This document shows positions 25,568 through 44,200 of a stretch of 64,000 nt of DNA, piece by piece. A program made the translations under genes and the position numbers. This DNA is from Diprion similis (taxonomy: Eukaryota; Arthropoda; Insecta; Hymenoptera; Diprionidae). The stretch covers positions 2,299,497 through 2,363,496 of the forward strand of contig NC_060111.1 in the NCBI RefSeq assembly GCF_021155765.1, written 5' to 3'. Within the stretch, counting starts at the first letter, position 1. Every line of letters starts with the position of its first letter. The notes beneath the pieces were generated by a model. It saw only the letters and a list, made by a program, of their open reading frames with translations, was not told the origin of the DNA and ran no database searches.

Positions 25568-28500
25568 TCACGCCGCTCGTCGACGCAGCAAAACAATACT
25601 ATTATATAATTTTATAGCCGGACCAAGCCGTAGACCGAGTAGTGAGACCAAATCTTCTTGCGTCAGCATCAGGAACGCCTCACCGTCGATGCTCTGAAAA
25701 ATGAAAAAAATAATACACCGGATAAATATCACTTATGTCAGCGATGGCAAAAAGACGCTTTATACTTACGTTTTTACGAAAAATACTGCCAATTTCTCGA
25801 CAGTTAGGAACGCTGTGTATGAATTTGATCACTTCCTCGTTCGACCATCGCCGTGGGTCGGTGTTCTGTTTGGCGACAACTCTATTCAAAGCATTACTGT
25901 GCTTAGCCCATATGTGAGGAGCGTCTGGAAGAGGATTGTATCCTGGGTTGTAAACGGAGTGATAAATCTCCGTGCGCAGCTGTTTGTCCGGAATATTTGC
26001 CGCGTACGGTATAGAAATTGCTGATGCATCGCCGAAATATCCGGCAGGAGAGAGAGATGATACTTCTTCCGATACTTGCCGTCTGAAATTAAACATGAAG
26101 ATCATACATTCGGCCCTCTTATTGATTGTTCGTTTGGAAATCGATGTATTAAAAAACAAACGACATCGTGAATGGATGACTTACCGCTTTTTTCGTTTCT
26201 TCATCGACTCGTCGTCGTCGGTTTGCCCATCGCTGTGGTGGTGTCGAAATCTTCCAGATCTAAACAAGAATAAAAAACCGGAATAATCTACTTGAAAGTA
26301 GGAATTCTGAACAACGTGAAACTTTTCAATGTCTCACCTCTCGGTATACTCGTTCTTCTCATGTTTAAATTCGAACAAATTTTCCGAATGTTCGACTCTC
26401 GATATTCTTTCCCCTTTATCGTCATGGTACAAGTACTTTTCATTCTTGTCACTACGTTCCATTCGTATTCTTTCAAGTTTCTCCCCCTTCGGTCGTTCAT
26501 GTATGTCTTCTTCGAAGTCACAGGAATCTTGTTTCACGTTTAGTCTATCTGGTAATAGTTTGAGCCTGACCAAATTTTGTGGTGAGTATGGACAGCCGGA
26601 TGCAGAATTATGCGTTGCATACTTAGGTCCCTTCACATGACCAATACCGCGGCATCCATATGTCCCACATTCAGGACGATCATTAAGATTCTCAGGTGCT
26701 GTAAACGACAAAAAGTGATAACCGTTAGAAATTTAACGATATTTAAGATAATTTTTTTTTAAATTTGTTCTATATTTTTTCTAAATACATTTAAAAATGT
26801 ATTTAGGTTCATCGACTTTTTTCAGTCCTTGACAGTAAAAATAATCCGTACTCAAAGGTGGCTCCAAGGGATGTCCTGTTTTGAGGCACCAGCCCATCGG
26901 GTGTATGTCGGGTGAATCGTCATCAATCCAGTAGGCATGGTGTTCGGGCCAACCGTCAAAACGAATTTTCAACCTAGGTATTAAAGAAACAGTGATAATT
27001 TCTGCAAACAAGTACTTGCGACTTCCTCGGGTCAGCGCAGGCGTACTTACACGTGATCTTTGACGTCCTCGACAGTCGCGACTCTGATCAATTGAGGTAC
27101 TCGTTTGTCCACAGCTTCCAATTTCATGCCACGTTTGAATCCACAGGGAGGACGCTGTTTGAAGGCTCTCGCTGGTGCAGCAACTGATCTGGTTTCTCGA
27201 AGGTAAACTTCCCAGGTAAATGCCTTTGGATCCTTGTAGCCTGATGATATGATTTCATTAACATAAACCACGAGAGAACTGGGGATTTCTTTTAGTACAG
27301 AAGACATCTGGGACAATGCAGAGGCTTACTATTTGGTGGTGTAAGACTGTGACCGTTGTGATGACACCAACCGACGGGATGGATGTAGGGCGAACTGGCG
27401 TCTGCCCAATAGTCGTATACTTCATCCCAAGAATCAAAGTGAACCAATATTCGCGAATCCATTAGCTCTGCAATACTGGCCACACATACTAGCGAGGAAT
27501 GCTTTCTGTCCACAGCTTCAAGCTTCATACCTTGTCGAAATCCGTTTGGAAAAAGTGTCTGAAATTTCAACAACATGCGATATTCTACATATGAATTTGT
27601 CTATTGTGTAAAAAAGAAAACAGTTCTGTAATCAAAAGAATCGTTCAGAAATGTCCGACTAGACGACTTTTATAGTAAAACACAGTTATAACCGAGGTAT
27701 TAGGAGAAAATATGTTATGCGAAAATGCCTAGTCCTAAATAAAGAATTACATGTGAGTTGCATTTATGTGCGTGTACATTTTACTTGTTAGAAATAAACG
27801 AGGATCCAAATTTATTTTCACTCACGCTTTTGTTTGAAAATATAGTCTTTGGAGCTGCTGGGGCTTTGCATGTTTTCAAATAAGCTGTCCAGCTAAAGTT
27901 ACTTGCAACATATCCCTTGGGAGGATCCAGTTTATGACCATTTTTTTCAGCCCAACCAACAGGAAAAATATCCATACTATCACCATTTACCCAAAAATCA
28001 TAATTCTCTGGGTATCCATCGAAGTGGAGGCGTATTCGATAGCCTGTTATTAATCAAAGCAAACATAAGGAGAAAAAATGTTAGAGTTTTGCTGATATTG
28101 ACAAAGGTCAAAAATACCTGTAATGATTACTTCAGAACTCACCTACAACTTCAACAACAGTCAGTACGCAATAATGAGATGGATGTTCAGGGTCGATTCC
28201 TTCTAGTTTCATTCCAATTTTGAAATGGTTTTTACTATATGGAAAAGCATCTTTGAATAACTTTACTGGTGCAGCTTTGGCTTTGGTGTGTTCCAAGTAC
28301 TTTGCCCATGAAAACCCCAGCTTTCCAGTTTGCCAGGGGTACTGAAAGAGAAAGGATAGGAATATTAGAACAAGGATTTCATGTTTCTTCTATTGACTTA
28401 TATCATCGTTGTACGAAAATTCAATGGTACCTTGGAATCATTATCTTCTTGGCTTTCTTCGGGTGGAGTAGGAGCTCCATATTTAGGATCCTCGTCTGTT

Positions 28501-31272
28501 TCAGACTTGGATATGCACTGCTCATCTGACTCTATAGGCTGTGGTCGCTGTTGCTTTGTTTTCTGTAACTGAAGCTGTAACTGTGATTGTGACGGTTGCT
28601 GTTCTTTTTGCTGTTGCAGATCAAGATTATTATTATGGCGGTGATGCTGCTCCTGCAATAATCTCTTGCGATTTCGTTTCGCACGCAATTCTCTAAAAAT
28701 AACGAGATTATTCGTAAAATTCACTAAAAACGAATGAAGAAGACATTATGTGATTGTCGAACCTACTTAAGATCTTTTTCCTTGCGTACTAATGCGACCT
28801 TTTTTGCTTCTATTATCTCTGTACAGGAGGGGCCACACGAATTTGGGCTCTCGAATTCTGCAGCCAAACCGTAGCATCCACAACTTTCACAGCAATAAAT
28901 GGTGTCTGCGGCAACAGGTCTAGATTTTTTTTCCTCTACTTTATAAGAGAAAACCAAATTAGGTATAGAATGTCACAAATGATAAGTTCAGCATTTAGAT
29001 AAATTAATACATTTTGTACCCACTTTTTTTATCGGTACTTATCGCTGAAAGGCTACCATTAGACGAATTTTGCGACAGACATACATTTTCTTTATCAACG
29101 CTATTTTTTCCCTTTACTTGTTTGTTATCCTCCTCTTCAACCATTTCCATAATTCCGAATTCATTCATACGAAACTAAAATTAAAAGATAATTAATTAAA
29201 ATCGGAGGAAAATCCACACTTAATATACCGTGAAATAAACTTCGACAGTATAATAACCTTCAAAGTGCTGCCAGGCAATGTCCCAACACCGTCTTGCCAA
29301 TCTAGTACCTTAGCAGGGTCGAAATTTGGATCACTTTGGTGAAAATTATTGGTAATCTCCTTCGAGTCGCTAACCTGGCCCCCAGATTTACATTCACCAT
29401 TAAAATCCGTTGCAGCATCGTTTTCGATGCTCGGCTGTGACTTAATTATTTCTATCTTGATTTCGTCGTCCAACGCCGCGTCTGACTTCAGTCTCTTATC
29501 TTCGCTGGGTACTACCTTGATTAGAGTAATGTCGTCATCATTCTGACGTTTTTTACTTTTGTCTTGATCCAAATCTGGACTGTTTGGTGAGCAAAGTACG
29601 TCACACATGTTATCCTGTGACGACTTTGAATGGTTTTGCTTTTTGCTTCGTTTCTCCCCACTACCGCGCAGTATGTTGCTTATAGTTTTCTTCCGTTTTT
29701 CGGGTGGCGCATCGTCGTCTTTGTTTGGAATTGGCGTTATCACCGCAGAATCTGCGTTCTCCGTTATTTTTATACCATCAGATGAGTTTCCCTTGCCCTT
29801 GACTGAATTCAGTAAGCTCATTTTTGACAATGGGTGAAGTGGAGGTGGCTGAATTCCAGAACTGCCACCTTTTGACTCTCGTAGAACTTAAAAAAAAAAC
29901 ACACACACTCATACCAAATGATTTATTTAATGCTAAAAATTAGTGGTTGAGCTTAACAGATAGATAGAAAATACTGACAATTTTTTTCTCTAAATTTTAA
30001 TACACCAACTCAATTTATGCTTCGAGTTTAACCTGGTATTCCCGATTAGAATAAATAATTCACCAGTTTTATTCAGATTTCTTTGCAGAATATTCCTTAT
30101 GCAACGGCTATGAAATTAAACTCATTAAAGTAGTAAATTTTGATCAGATTCTATCACTTCTTGTAGAGAAATATTGTATTGACTCATCTGGATCCCATTC
30201 AATCTTATAAAAATTGACATTCTCATTGAAAACCATCAATTCCTATTGATTTTCTATCAGCACCCGAAAGACATGGCTTTACGGATTGATCCAAATGGAT
30301 CTAATTCGATTCTGATAAGTTTTGATCCATTTCTGTGATTTTTTATCAGGAAAGTAAAAACATACCTGTGATAGTTCCTTTGTTGTCTGTACTGATTTGA
30401 CCGTTGTTGATTTTCAAATTAAACATGCCTTGTTTAGCAGGTCCACCATGCTGAGGAATTGTGACCGGGAGCAGCAAATTAGTTGTATGTTTTGGCGGCT
30501 GACTCTGAGCAGGCGTTGTACTACCCGATGATGGTTGAGATAACTGGGATATCACAGGAGCAATTAACAACTTTGGTTTTGCAACTTGTGTCGTGGATAA
30601 CGCTCCTGTCAGAAAAAAAAATTCACAGTCACACGAAAACTTTATCACCGTAATGTTTAGTATCCTCTATTCTCATTATTTGCCAATTTACCTGCTGGAA
30701 TAACAACGGTTTCCCTTGATTTATTGGGCTTAATAAGATTGCTGAGATACGCAAAGGTGTGCTTTCCCGCTTGCGCATGAGGCTGGGATCCTTGAGTTGT
30801 TTGGAGCGGTACAATCTGAGCTGTGGTTGTGTTAGTTTTTCGCAGAAAGATGTGTTTCTGTGACTGATTGCTAGATGAGGTGCTCAACGTAGTAATTAGC
30901 CGATGGTGGTGAGCGATAATGTGCGGCTTGTTTTGAGCAGTACTTACTTGGGAATTACTTTTTATAAATACTTTATTTTGGCTGGTGGCAATCTGGGGAA
31001 ACAAAAAATTTATAAATACTCCAGAGATTAGAAAAATTCTATTATTCATATACTTAGGCATAAATGAGTATACTAACCGGACTAATAATCGAAGCTAGTT
31101 GGGACTGAGAAGATGCAGTTATCGTCTGGTTTCCGGACACTGGTTGTCCTGCATGAAGCTTGCCTTGCTGAATATACAGAAGAGGCATAACGGCTGCGGC
31201 TTTCTCCCCTGATAAGTGGGTTCCACCATTGGCATTCTCGATGTGATCATCCACCACTATTTCCTCCTCCAT
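25568..31272 (-). CDS. l(3)mbt: Lethal(3)malignant brain tumor-like chromatin protein
   Basis: Nuclear chromatin-compaction protein; MBT repeats bind mono- and dimethyl-lysine in histone tails. Sixteen coding exons on the minus strand: 31272-31078, 30992-30692, 30605-30366, 29886-29258, 29174-29024, 28938-28767, 28692-28431, 28341-28143, 28043-27826, 27558-27330, 27240-27051, 26973-26789, 26698-26338, 26259-26185, 26082-25770, 25693-25568. Together they give 3846 nt (1281 aa), with phases agreeing throughout. Order: Ser/Gln/Lys-rich disordered N-terminus; FCS-type zinc finger CCESCGCYGL...CGPSC (about 515-540); Gln-rich linker; three MBT repeats (about 651-985), each with the IHPVGW/IFPVGW-type core; a C2HC finger CGTYGCRGIGH...C (about 999-1030); C-terminal SAM domain (about 1210-1275). 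The full canonical set places it with l(3)mbt/L3MBTL1-4 rather than Sfmbt or Scm. An acceptor lies just before the ATG, so a non-coding 5' exon probably sits near 31.7-31.9 kb. Confidence 0.95.
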
Positions 31273-36443
<5,171 letters not shown>

Positions 36444-38224
36444 ATAATAACTGTAAACTACCGCCATCATTTGAATACTAAATCTTATTATATATATATA
36501 TTATCTTTGAATACTCCACCATGTTTTATTCATTACTTCCTACCTTTTCTTTCTCCCATACGATTTTTCACCACTAGATAGAGAAAAATTATCGCATCCT
36601 CAAATTTAATTTTCATCATCTCGTGCTCTTACTATTTTATTGCTCAACAGTGGAAACGACTACGACCACCATATCAAGCGAGAGGTAGACATAATTCCAT
36701 TCCCAGGAATGTCGTTGAATCATAATAAGAAAACAATCTATCTTACTCAGCGCGTTTTTAGCTCCTCGCTGAATTCCAGGCAGCTGACATATCTTCATTA
36801 GACTCGAAAATGGCACGGGGGTGGGTTCGATCGATCTCCCTGAAAATGAGAGAAGGAAAGAATGCTGTTTTTCAGAGATGGGTAACTGCTGCAATCCCCC
36901 CTCGTACGATTTCGGGAAAGTTGCCTCCCTTGATCTTCTGTCCTCGTCTTCTTCCCTGGCAAGTGTGCGTACGCTTTCAAGTGCGGGGGTGGTGCGCGCC
37001 GTCGTCGCCAAGGGTGCGCGCACCCGAGAGATCATCGGCTGAAAAGTGGTACAGGCCAAGCTAACGCCCACCAGGCACCCAGTTTGATTGCGAGCTCAAC
37101 CGGAGCGGGGCCGCGTTAACATTGACTACGTGGATTCGTCGAACTCCTTAGGCTATTCTCCAAGGGTCTGGAGTTCGGGAGTTAATTTCATTGCGTGACA
37201 TGCACGCTAGATAACGCGATAAGATAATTTGATAAATCACCTCAGGACCGGCTTCTGGGGCGAGCGTTTAGCGCCAGACGACAAAACTACAGGGTGGTTT
37301 ACAGCATCCGTCGCGATGCAACCCTGCAATTAATTACGAATCTATATATATATATATATATATAGATATATATGTATGTTCGTTTACCCGGGTTCACCGT
37401 GCATCGGGGAATTATGGTATGGGTGCAGGCCAGTGAAGTGCAAATGCACGAGCAGTGGTATACAGACGAATTATCGTTGATATGTCTGTAATTTACATGA
37501 CGACCACTTAGGATCTATCAGGAAGATACGCGTCGCTACGTCGCCGTTCATTCATTTTCTGCCGACTGTCGACTCCCTAAGTAACAAACGTTGGCTGAAT
37601 GTACGTATAAAGAATGAAGAAACTGTTGCGCTGCAACAATTCTTTAATTTTATTTCATCTAATTAATTTAATTTTTACGCTTTACGAGCCAGTTCTTATC
37701 GTATTTCTTCTTTTCTTAAAACGTCTGAAGAATTTTTATATTATCGAGAATCAGCGTATTTTTTCTTTCACTGTGATATGCACTGCTGTTCGTGTTTATT
37801 TCAGCCATTATCGCACAATATGTTATTCAGATTGCCCAATTATGAGTATACGTTCGTCATTTCAATTTGATAGGACGAAGTTCGTTTAATTATTCATAAA
37901 AAAAAAAAGACAAAACAACATTTGTCTTTTTGACGGAGAAATTTTTATGCCAGTGTATTTTGCGAACGGTATAAAGATTTTAGTAAAAATATTTGGACGT
38001 GAAATGGACATTGCTACTCGATATACTGAATTAAAAGTCACGAATAAAGCTAGATGTGAATCCTTTTTGACCTGGACCTAACTGTTAGAATGAAAAAGTA
38101 AAATACAGTCGGCACAGATAGTATCATACACACCTATATATACCGATTGGAAGCCCAACACTTTGAACTTGCAAATTCTGTCCAGGTTTGGGTGGAGGAA
38201 GGCGGGCCAGAAGGTAGAGTTAAA
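36444..38224. other. Spacer between PCMTD-like gene and adhesion GPCR
   Basis: Mostly non-coding with a TA microsatellite. A possible small exon beginning MGNCC lies at 36878-37042 and is listed as a finding rather than a gene. Confidence 0.5.
37343..37376. repeat. (TA)n microsatellite
   Basis: Near-perfect TA tract with one GA interruption, between the PCMTD-like gene and the adhesion GPCR. Confidence 0.85.
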
Positions 38225-41200
38225 ATGTACAATAAGTATGTCTGGCCGTTGGTGTTGGAAGTGTGCCGTCTCTGCCTCCTCGTCAACGTTGTTGAATCGA
38301 GGTCCGACTCGTCCTGTGGGGGCCGACTGACAGCCCCCAAGGGGGTGATACTGACGCCAAATTTCCCGGGGCCGTTCGACGTGCCTATAAAGTGTCGATG
38401 GGTGATCGACGCGTCGGATTTACTGGCGAAAAACGGCTCGATCACGGTGTATCTGACGCAGTTGTACGTCTACAAGGGTCTCACCTTCACCGAGTACGCC
38501 TACTACGAGTCGGAGTCGTCGAATCTTGGCGCTACCAGGATCCAGGAGGTCACCGAAAGTAACGTCTTCGAGTTCCGATGGCTCAAGACGTTCCGGCCCA
38601 TCCTCGTGATCGACTTCAGCCTTGACAGACTCGAGGGAAACCACGTTCGCGTCCTCAACGGACTTCTGAACGTCTTCGGTTTCAACATCACATACGAGAT
38701 GTCCGGCAGACCAACAAACCCGAAGTCTTGCTCGGTCAAGGACTGCTCCTACTCCGGGAGCTGCTTCGTCGCAGCGAATTACTCGTAAGCTATTCGCGAT
38801 GTGAATGAAAAATTGGCGAGGGTTCGCTGTCCTGAAATTGCAACATTCCAGATTGTTGGCAAACGGTTTGGATGGGAAATGTTTATATCGTGCGATTCTC
38901 TCGGCTCATCATCATATATACTCACATACATATCATTCCCGAAACGGTTTTAGAATCGTCAGTCTGACCCCGGGGACTCGGGATGCGCGGAATTTCAATC
39001 GCTCTTTCTGCCCCCACGTATTCCTGGGGGCCTAGTGCAGCCTGGAAAGAATTGTTCGTTCAAAGATTAAACTCCTCCAAGTTTAACGTCGTGAAAGAAA
39101 AGAGAGAACCTCTGAACTGAGGATCGTTTAATTTAAAATCAGCTATAGCTATATAGCTACATGTACACTGTACAGCGACCGTCGAGGCCAGCCTCTCGCT
39201 GTATTTGAGTAATATAATCGAAAATTTCGTGGCAGGAACGCGAAGAAGTGCGTCGAATGCGGAGGGTGATCAGGAGGGGAGTCGATGCTGGCTTTAGATT
39301 GATTAGCAGCGAGATCCCATCCCTTGCTCGATTCGCGATCCCTCACAGAAACGTGAGCCAGCAGTCTCTCAACCTCCGAGAAGAATGTAACTAAGAGTCA
39401 CGCACCCTCCACCTTGCTTATCTTATTTTTTTCCCTCATTTTTATCTACTTTTCTTTACTTCCCAGCGAGATTCTCCTGTAGGATACAAATGACGCAAAA
39501 CATCGTTCGGACGCGTAGGGTCGTTTGTCTATCGATTAAAACTGCTTACAGCAAGAGTAATGGTGTCTACACAATGTATCGAGGGTATTTCGCAAATCGC
39601 TTTTCATCGTGCGCGGATATAAATCCAACGCCGTCATTTCAACCAACCACCACCGTTTTCACCATGCCTGCATGTGTTTCTTTTTCTCATAGTACCTTCT
39701 CGTGCGAATGTTTCGACGGTTTCACCAGGGCGGATTGCTCCAACGGCCCCCTGTGCCTGGACGATCAGCAGCATCCGGTGTGTCAAAACGGGGCGACCTG
39801 CAGGTACAGCAGTAATTAGTGTTCAGCCAAAACCGATAAGGTGGAATGCGATAAAGATCTTCTTTTTTCACCATGGGGAGGTATGATTTCTGTTTTATTC
39901 TTTTTCAACAGGCACGTGGGGGCTGAGGCGATACGATGTCACTGCGCGGATGGTTTCACCGGAAACTACTGTGAAGTTCGAGCAGCGCAGAGATCCGCAA
40001 CGGGTGAGCTAATCCGAAACTAGGGTGATAGAGCCAATGCTGGAATTTTTAAGCGCAGAAAAAATCTCAGTATTTATTAAATAAACAGTTCAATCGATAC
40101 CATTTTTATTTATCCGATACAATCGCTGTGCATGCATTACATAAATACATATATCGCCCAAGCGAAAGTTGATCCGACCGAGTGCTTTCCGGACACGATT
40201 CTGCTACCTCCGGGTTTATAACCGTAATGAAAAATGCGTCGTTAAAACTTTGCCGGATCAACTTAATGCTCTGAGCTTTCCACACGAGTTTTGAGCCGCT
40301 TATACATCGTACGATAAACGAACGAACGACCGCGTCTTTTCACTCAAACTTTTCGCCGCGCTTTATCTAAATAATAATGATAATAATGTTTATTCCCAAA
40401 AGTACAGAGATCAGTGCGATTAAATTGCACACCTAGGTCCATTCTATAGGAAGTCGAAGACCCGGATATAAGGGGAATTTACACTTAAACTCCTGTTAAA
40501 ATAAAACTCATGTATAAAAAGATATAAAAAGATGGCATCTATTTAAATTTCTTCTTAATAGTTATTATTCTTAGGTTTTCTCCTTTGTGGCTCATTGGTT
40601 AATTCTAATAATTAAATTTTTTTTATCTAAATTCAATAACAGTAATACTACTACTAGATACGATTTTGCCGTTACATTTTCGACTAACAATTTTTTTAAT
40701 TTCATTTCGGAGTTTTTTTGATTTTAAAATTTTCCTCGAAACTTTCTAATTGCGTTTCGATACGATAAATCACGCGTGTATTCCCTGCAATTTTTCCAGA
40801 CTGCACTGACCAGCGATGCGTGCTGCAATGTCCATTTAACGGGGCGCAAAACAGAGGCTGTAACTGTCGAAACGGGACGAAAATAACTACCGGTGAGTGA
40901 ATCTGTTTAGCAATTATTACAATATGTAACTTGAGATGATAATGTTCTGCTCTTTTCTTGATGCAGATCGTTCGAGATTTGAGTGTAGAATCAAACTAAC
41001 AAACGTGACGTCGGTGAGGATGCTGCTTCTCCCGAATCAGGGCAGCTTGGAGGCGTTGCTGGTGCGACAGGTAGGACTATGGCATTATTTCCATAATAAA
41101 TTGAGCCCCGGAGTTATTTGCCGCATAGAATTGATGAGATGCAAACGAGATTTCATCAGTCGACAATACTCGATTTGCCGGCATTCCCGCATTCGCGGAC

Positions 41201-44200
41201 GAACGTCAAACACAGCTGTGTACTCTGCTCCCCATTTCGCATAAAATCAAAGGAATTGACGCTGAACTTTATCGACTTTTGATCACAGTAATATAGTTCG
41301 AAACGTTTATTATCCACGCCATAAAAACTGGTTTCAAACCTAGTTCGATTTACGATTCGAAAACTGCCACACCGTGGCCGAATCGAAGCCGTAATTTTCT
41401 CGACGAACGTTGTCCGGCAGTTCGTAAGTCTCCAGCTTCCGCAATTTTCGGCGGAGTTTATCGGTGAGTCCGTGTCTTCCCGGGTCACCGAGGAAAACCC
41501 TCGTCCCCTGACGCAGAGCCTCGTCGAGCCAGGGTTCCAGGACCGTCGCGATCTCTTCGTCGTAGAGCAAATCTCCGACGAAGATGACGTCGAAACGTTC
41601 GTCGGCTGGCTGCAGGTCCGCTTTGTACGGCTTTGCGAGTAAATTTTCGCTGGATGTAGATACTTGCACGTCGTTCAAGGCAGCGTTCATGTCGATTGCC
41701 ACGCAGGCAACTGAAAAAAAAGAATCAAAAATTAACGCAATGTAAAGTAGTTAGGATATAGCGGCACTTTCGTCTTGGTCAATATTCTAGGAACACCGAG
41801 ACGGGGAGTTCCGTCACCGATCGTGCATAACGGGTCAAGGGCGAGGAGAAAGCTCGTCGAAACCTTCTGCTTTTAGAAGGAGACCAGAAACAAATTGAGG
41901 AAAATATATTACGAATAAGGTTTACAAAATAATGCTATTCAAATTCCTGGATGTGTCTATCTTCGTGGTTTTCCCGATTAGTAATAACCTACGATAACAT
42001 TTACTGCTGATGCGTTTACATGGAAATTTTTAGTGCTTAGTTGTCAATTGCATGCAGATAAACGTTAATTACAATTTATATCTGCATAGACGCGCAGGAT
42101 AGATTTTTCAAATATAGAGCGAAGGTCATGCGGTAACCGGCGAAATGACTTTGATCGTATATACAGTAACGAGTTTATAAGATATTTTCAATTAGCTAAA
42201 TAAGTGTGCATATAAGCGTGGCAGTTGAGCCGAGGACAATTGCTCAATGACACGATCTCAGATAAGAGATAAATTGTAATAAAATTTATAGAACTGATAC
42301 GGAAACTTTTGAGAAAACGGAAATTTCTCTTTGTCATTTTGGTGTATTTTACGTGTCATGGAAACTGGTTGGAACTGTAAATTGGGCTTATCCAAATCCG
42401 CTTATCCCGCGTCAAACCTCGAGCACGAATTAGCAAATGTCAATAATTTATACTTATATTGTGAATCTGCGTGAATGATCTGAAAGTAATGAAGTACCAT
42501 TGAAGAATTGTCCCGCATATGGCACAAAGTATGGCATTCTTTCACCGGGAATTAGATAAGAGTAGTCCATTCTGTTCACGGCTACATAAATGTAGATTAG
42601 GGCTATATACGTGGAAAGCCTGTTTAAATACGGCGTTCCGGAATGAAACCTGTTTCCATGTAAGCGATGTACTATAAGTCTATCTGCGTCATCGCTTCTG
42701 GCAATACCCGGGACGCGATGTTTGAATGAAACGAACGAACAGGCAGGCAGCAGCTCCTTAGGTAATTCCATGCCATGTATATTGCATGCACTATAGATAT
42801 ATTCGGCGTTAATCGGCACGATCCGATTCTCGGCGGGGGATAACCGTGACGTTTCACAGAACAGATTTCACGCTTTTTTATCTGCCGACAGGTATAATTG
42901 GCATAGTATCTTATGATACTAACGCAATACAGTGATCCACGTGTTATAACTGGCACAAGATCGATTAGAGATTATAAAGACATATACAGCAAGTATAACC
43001 GTTCGTTTATCAATGAAAGTGCAGATTACGAGTGTTAGACACGTGACTCGATATACTCGCAAGGCCGGATATTTTTAACATTATAAACGGAAACGGGGAA
43101 ATACCAGCCTCTTACTTTAAGCCAATAACCGCTGCATTGCTGCGCATGATGTATGAAGTATGAGACCTTACTAGACTACTCTCCTGCGTGATAACGATCA
43201 TTCTATATTCCTGTTGTTGTCTGTTCTTATTATTACTCAATAAAAACACGCGACTGAACCAACCGGTATTCTATTTTTGCTAATCGTTTCGTCCCGTTAC
43301 GTCTATTATGCAGCTCATGCGTAATCTATAGTCACGCGGAGCGGGATTTTATGAAGATAAAATAAAATACATGCCTACTAATTATCGATTTCTCCTTCAT
43401 CGATTTGTATCGCGATATTTTTATCCTCTTTTCACGACGTATATCTTATGCGTTAAATATACTGCAAACTGTCCCGCGGTGCAAAAATTAAAAGTACCAA
43501 GGTTGCGGTTCAGAAGCTGAACACGTTTTGAAATTTAGAAACAAAACAGAACAATCGTACGCTCGAATGTTCAAATTCTCATATAAGGTATGTTACTTAT
43601 TAATTTATGAAAACAGTCCATCAACATTGCGGGAAATTTACGGAAGCTAGTTTATACATGCGTATAATAAATACGTATAGTGCATCCCTTGACTCCCTCT
43701 GTTCAACGAAAATTCCCTCATTTCCTGCCGTGTCGTGAGTCGTGAAAAGAGATATGTATATTCGTCGAATCGAACGCGTTTCAGACAAATGACCTTATAC
43801 TCAGAGGCCTCGGCTGTTACACGTTTTCAATATTCCACAAAACGCTCGTGTCACGCGTTCTTGGCTATTCTCAAAACCGAATAGCCACGGTGATGAACGA
43901 CAAGAGTTCGAGGCTGCTTATAACTGGCTTTAGTTCCGCTTAACGGCCGCACTTTCAAACATCTCGTAAATGTCGTAATCCCGTTACTTTTTCGACTATC
44001 GGACTCGGTTCACTTCCATTTTCATTGACCCCGTGAGATTTTTTATTGCATGTCTCGTGGCAACCAAACACAACATCGCGTAATATATAAGAAGCAAACC
44101 TGGATCAATGTCATTCGCGATAACGTGACCAGCTCCTCGAAGTTTTGCGGCGATAGCAACCGCCCCGCAACCGGCCCCCAGGTCCAGGACGACAGACTCG

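Noticed and set aside
36637-37071. Minus-strand 144-codon open frame
   Set aside because: No family resemblance, unremarkable composition and no splice or promoter context. Length alone is not enough in this GC-richer patch.
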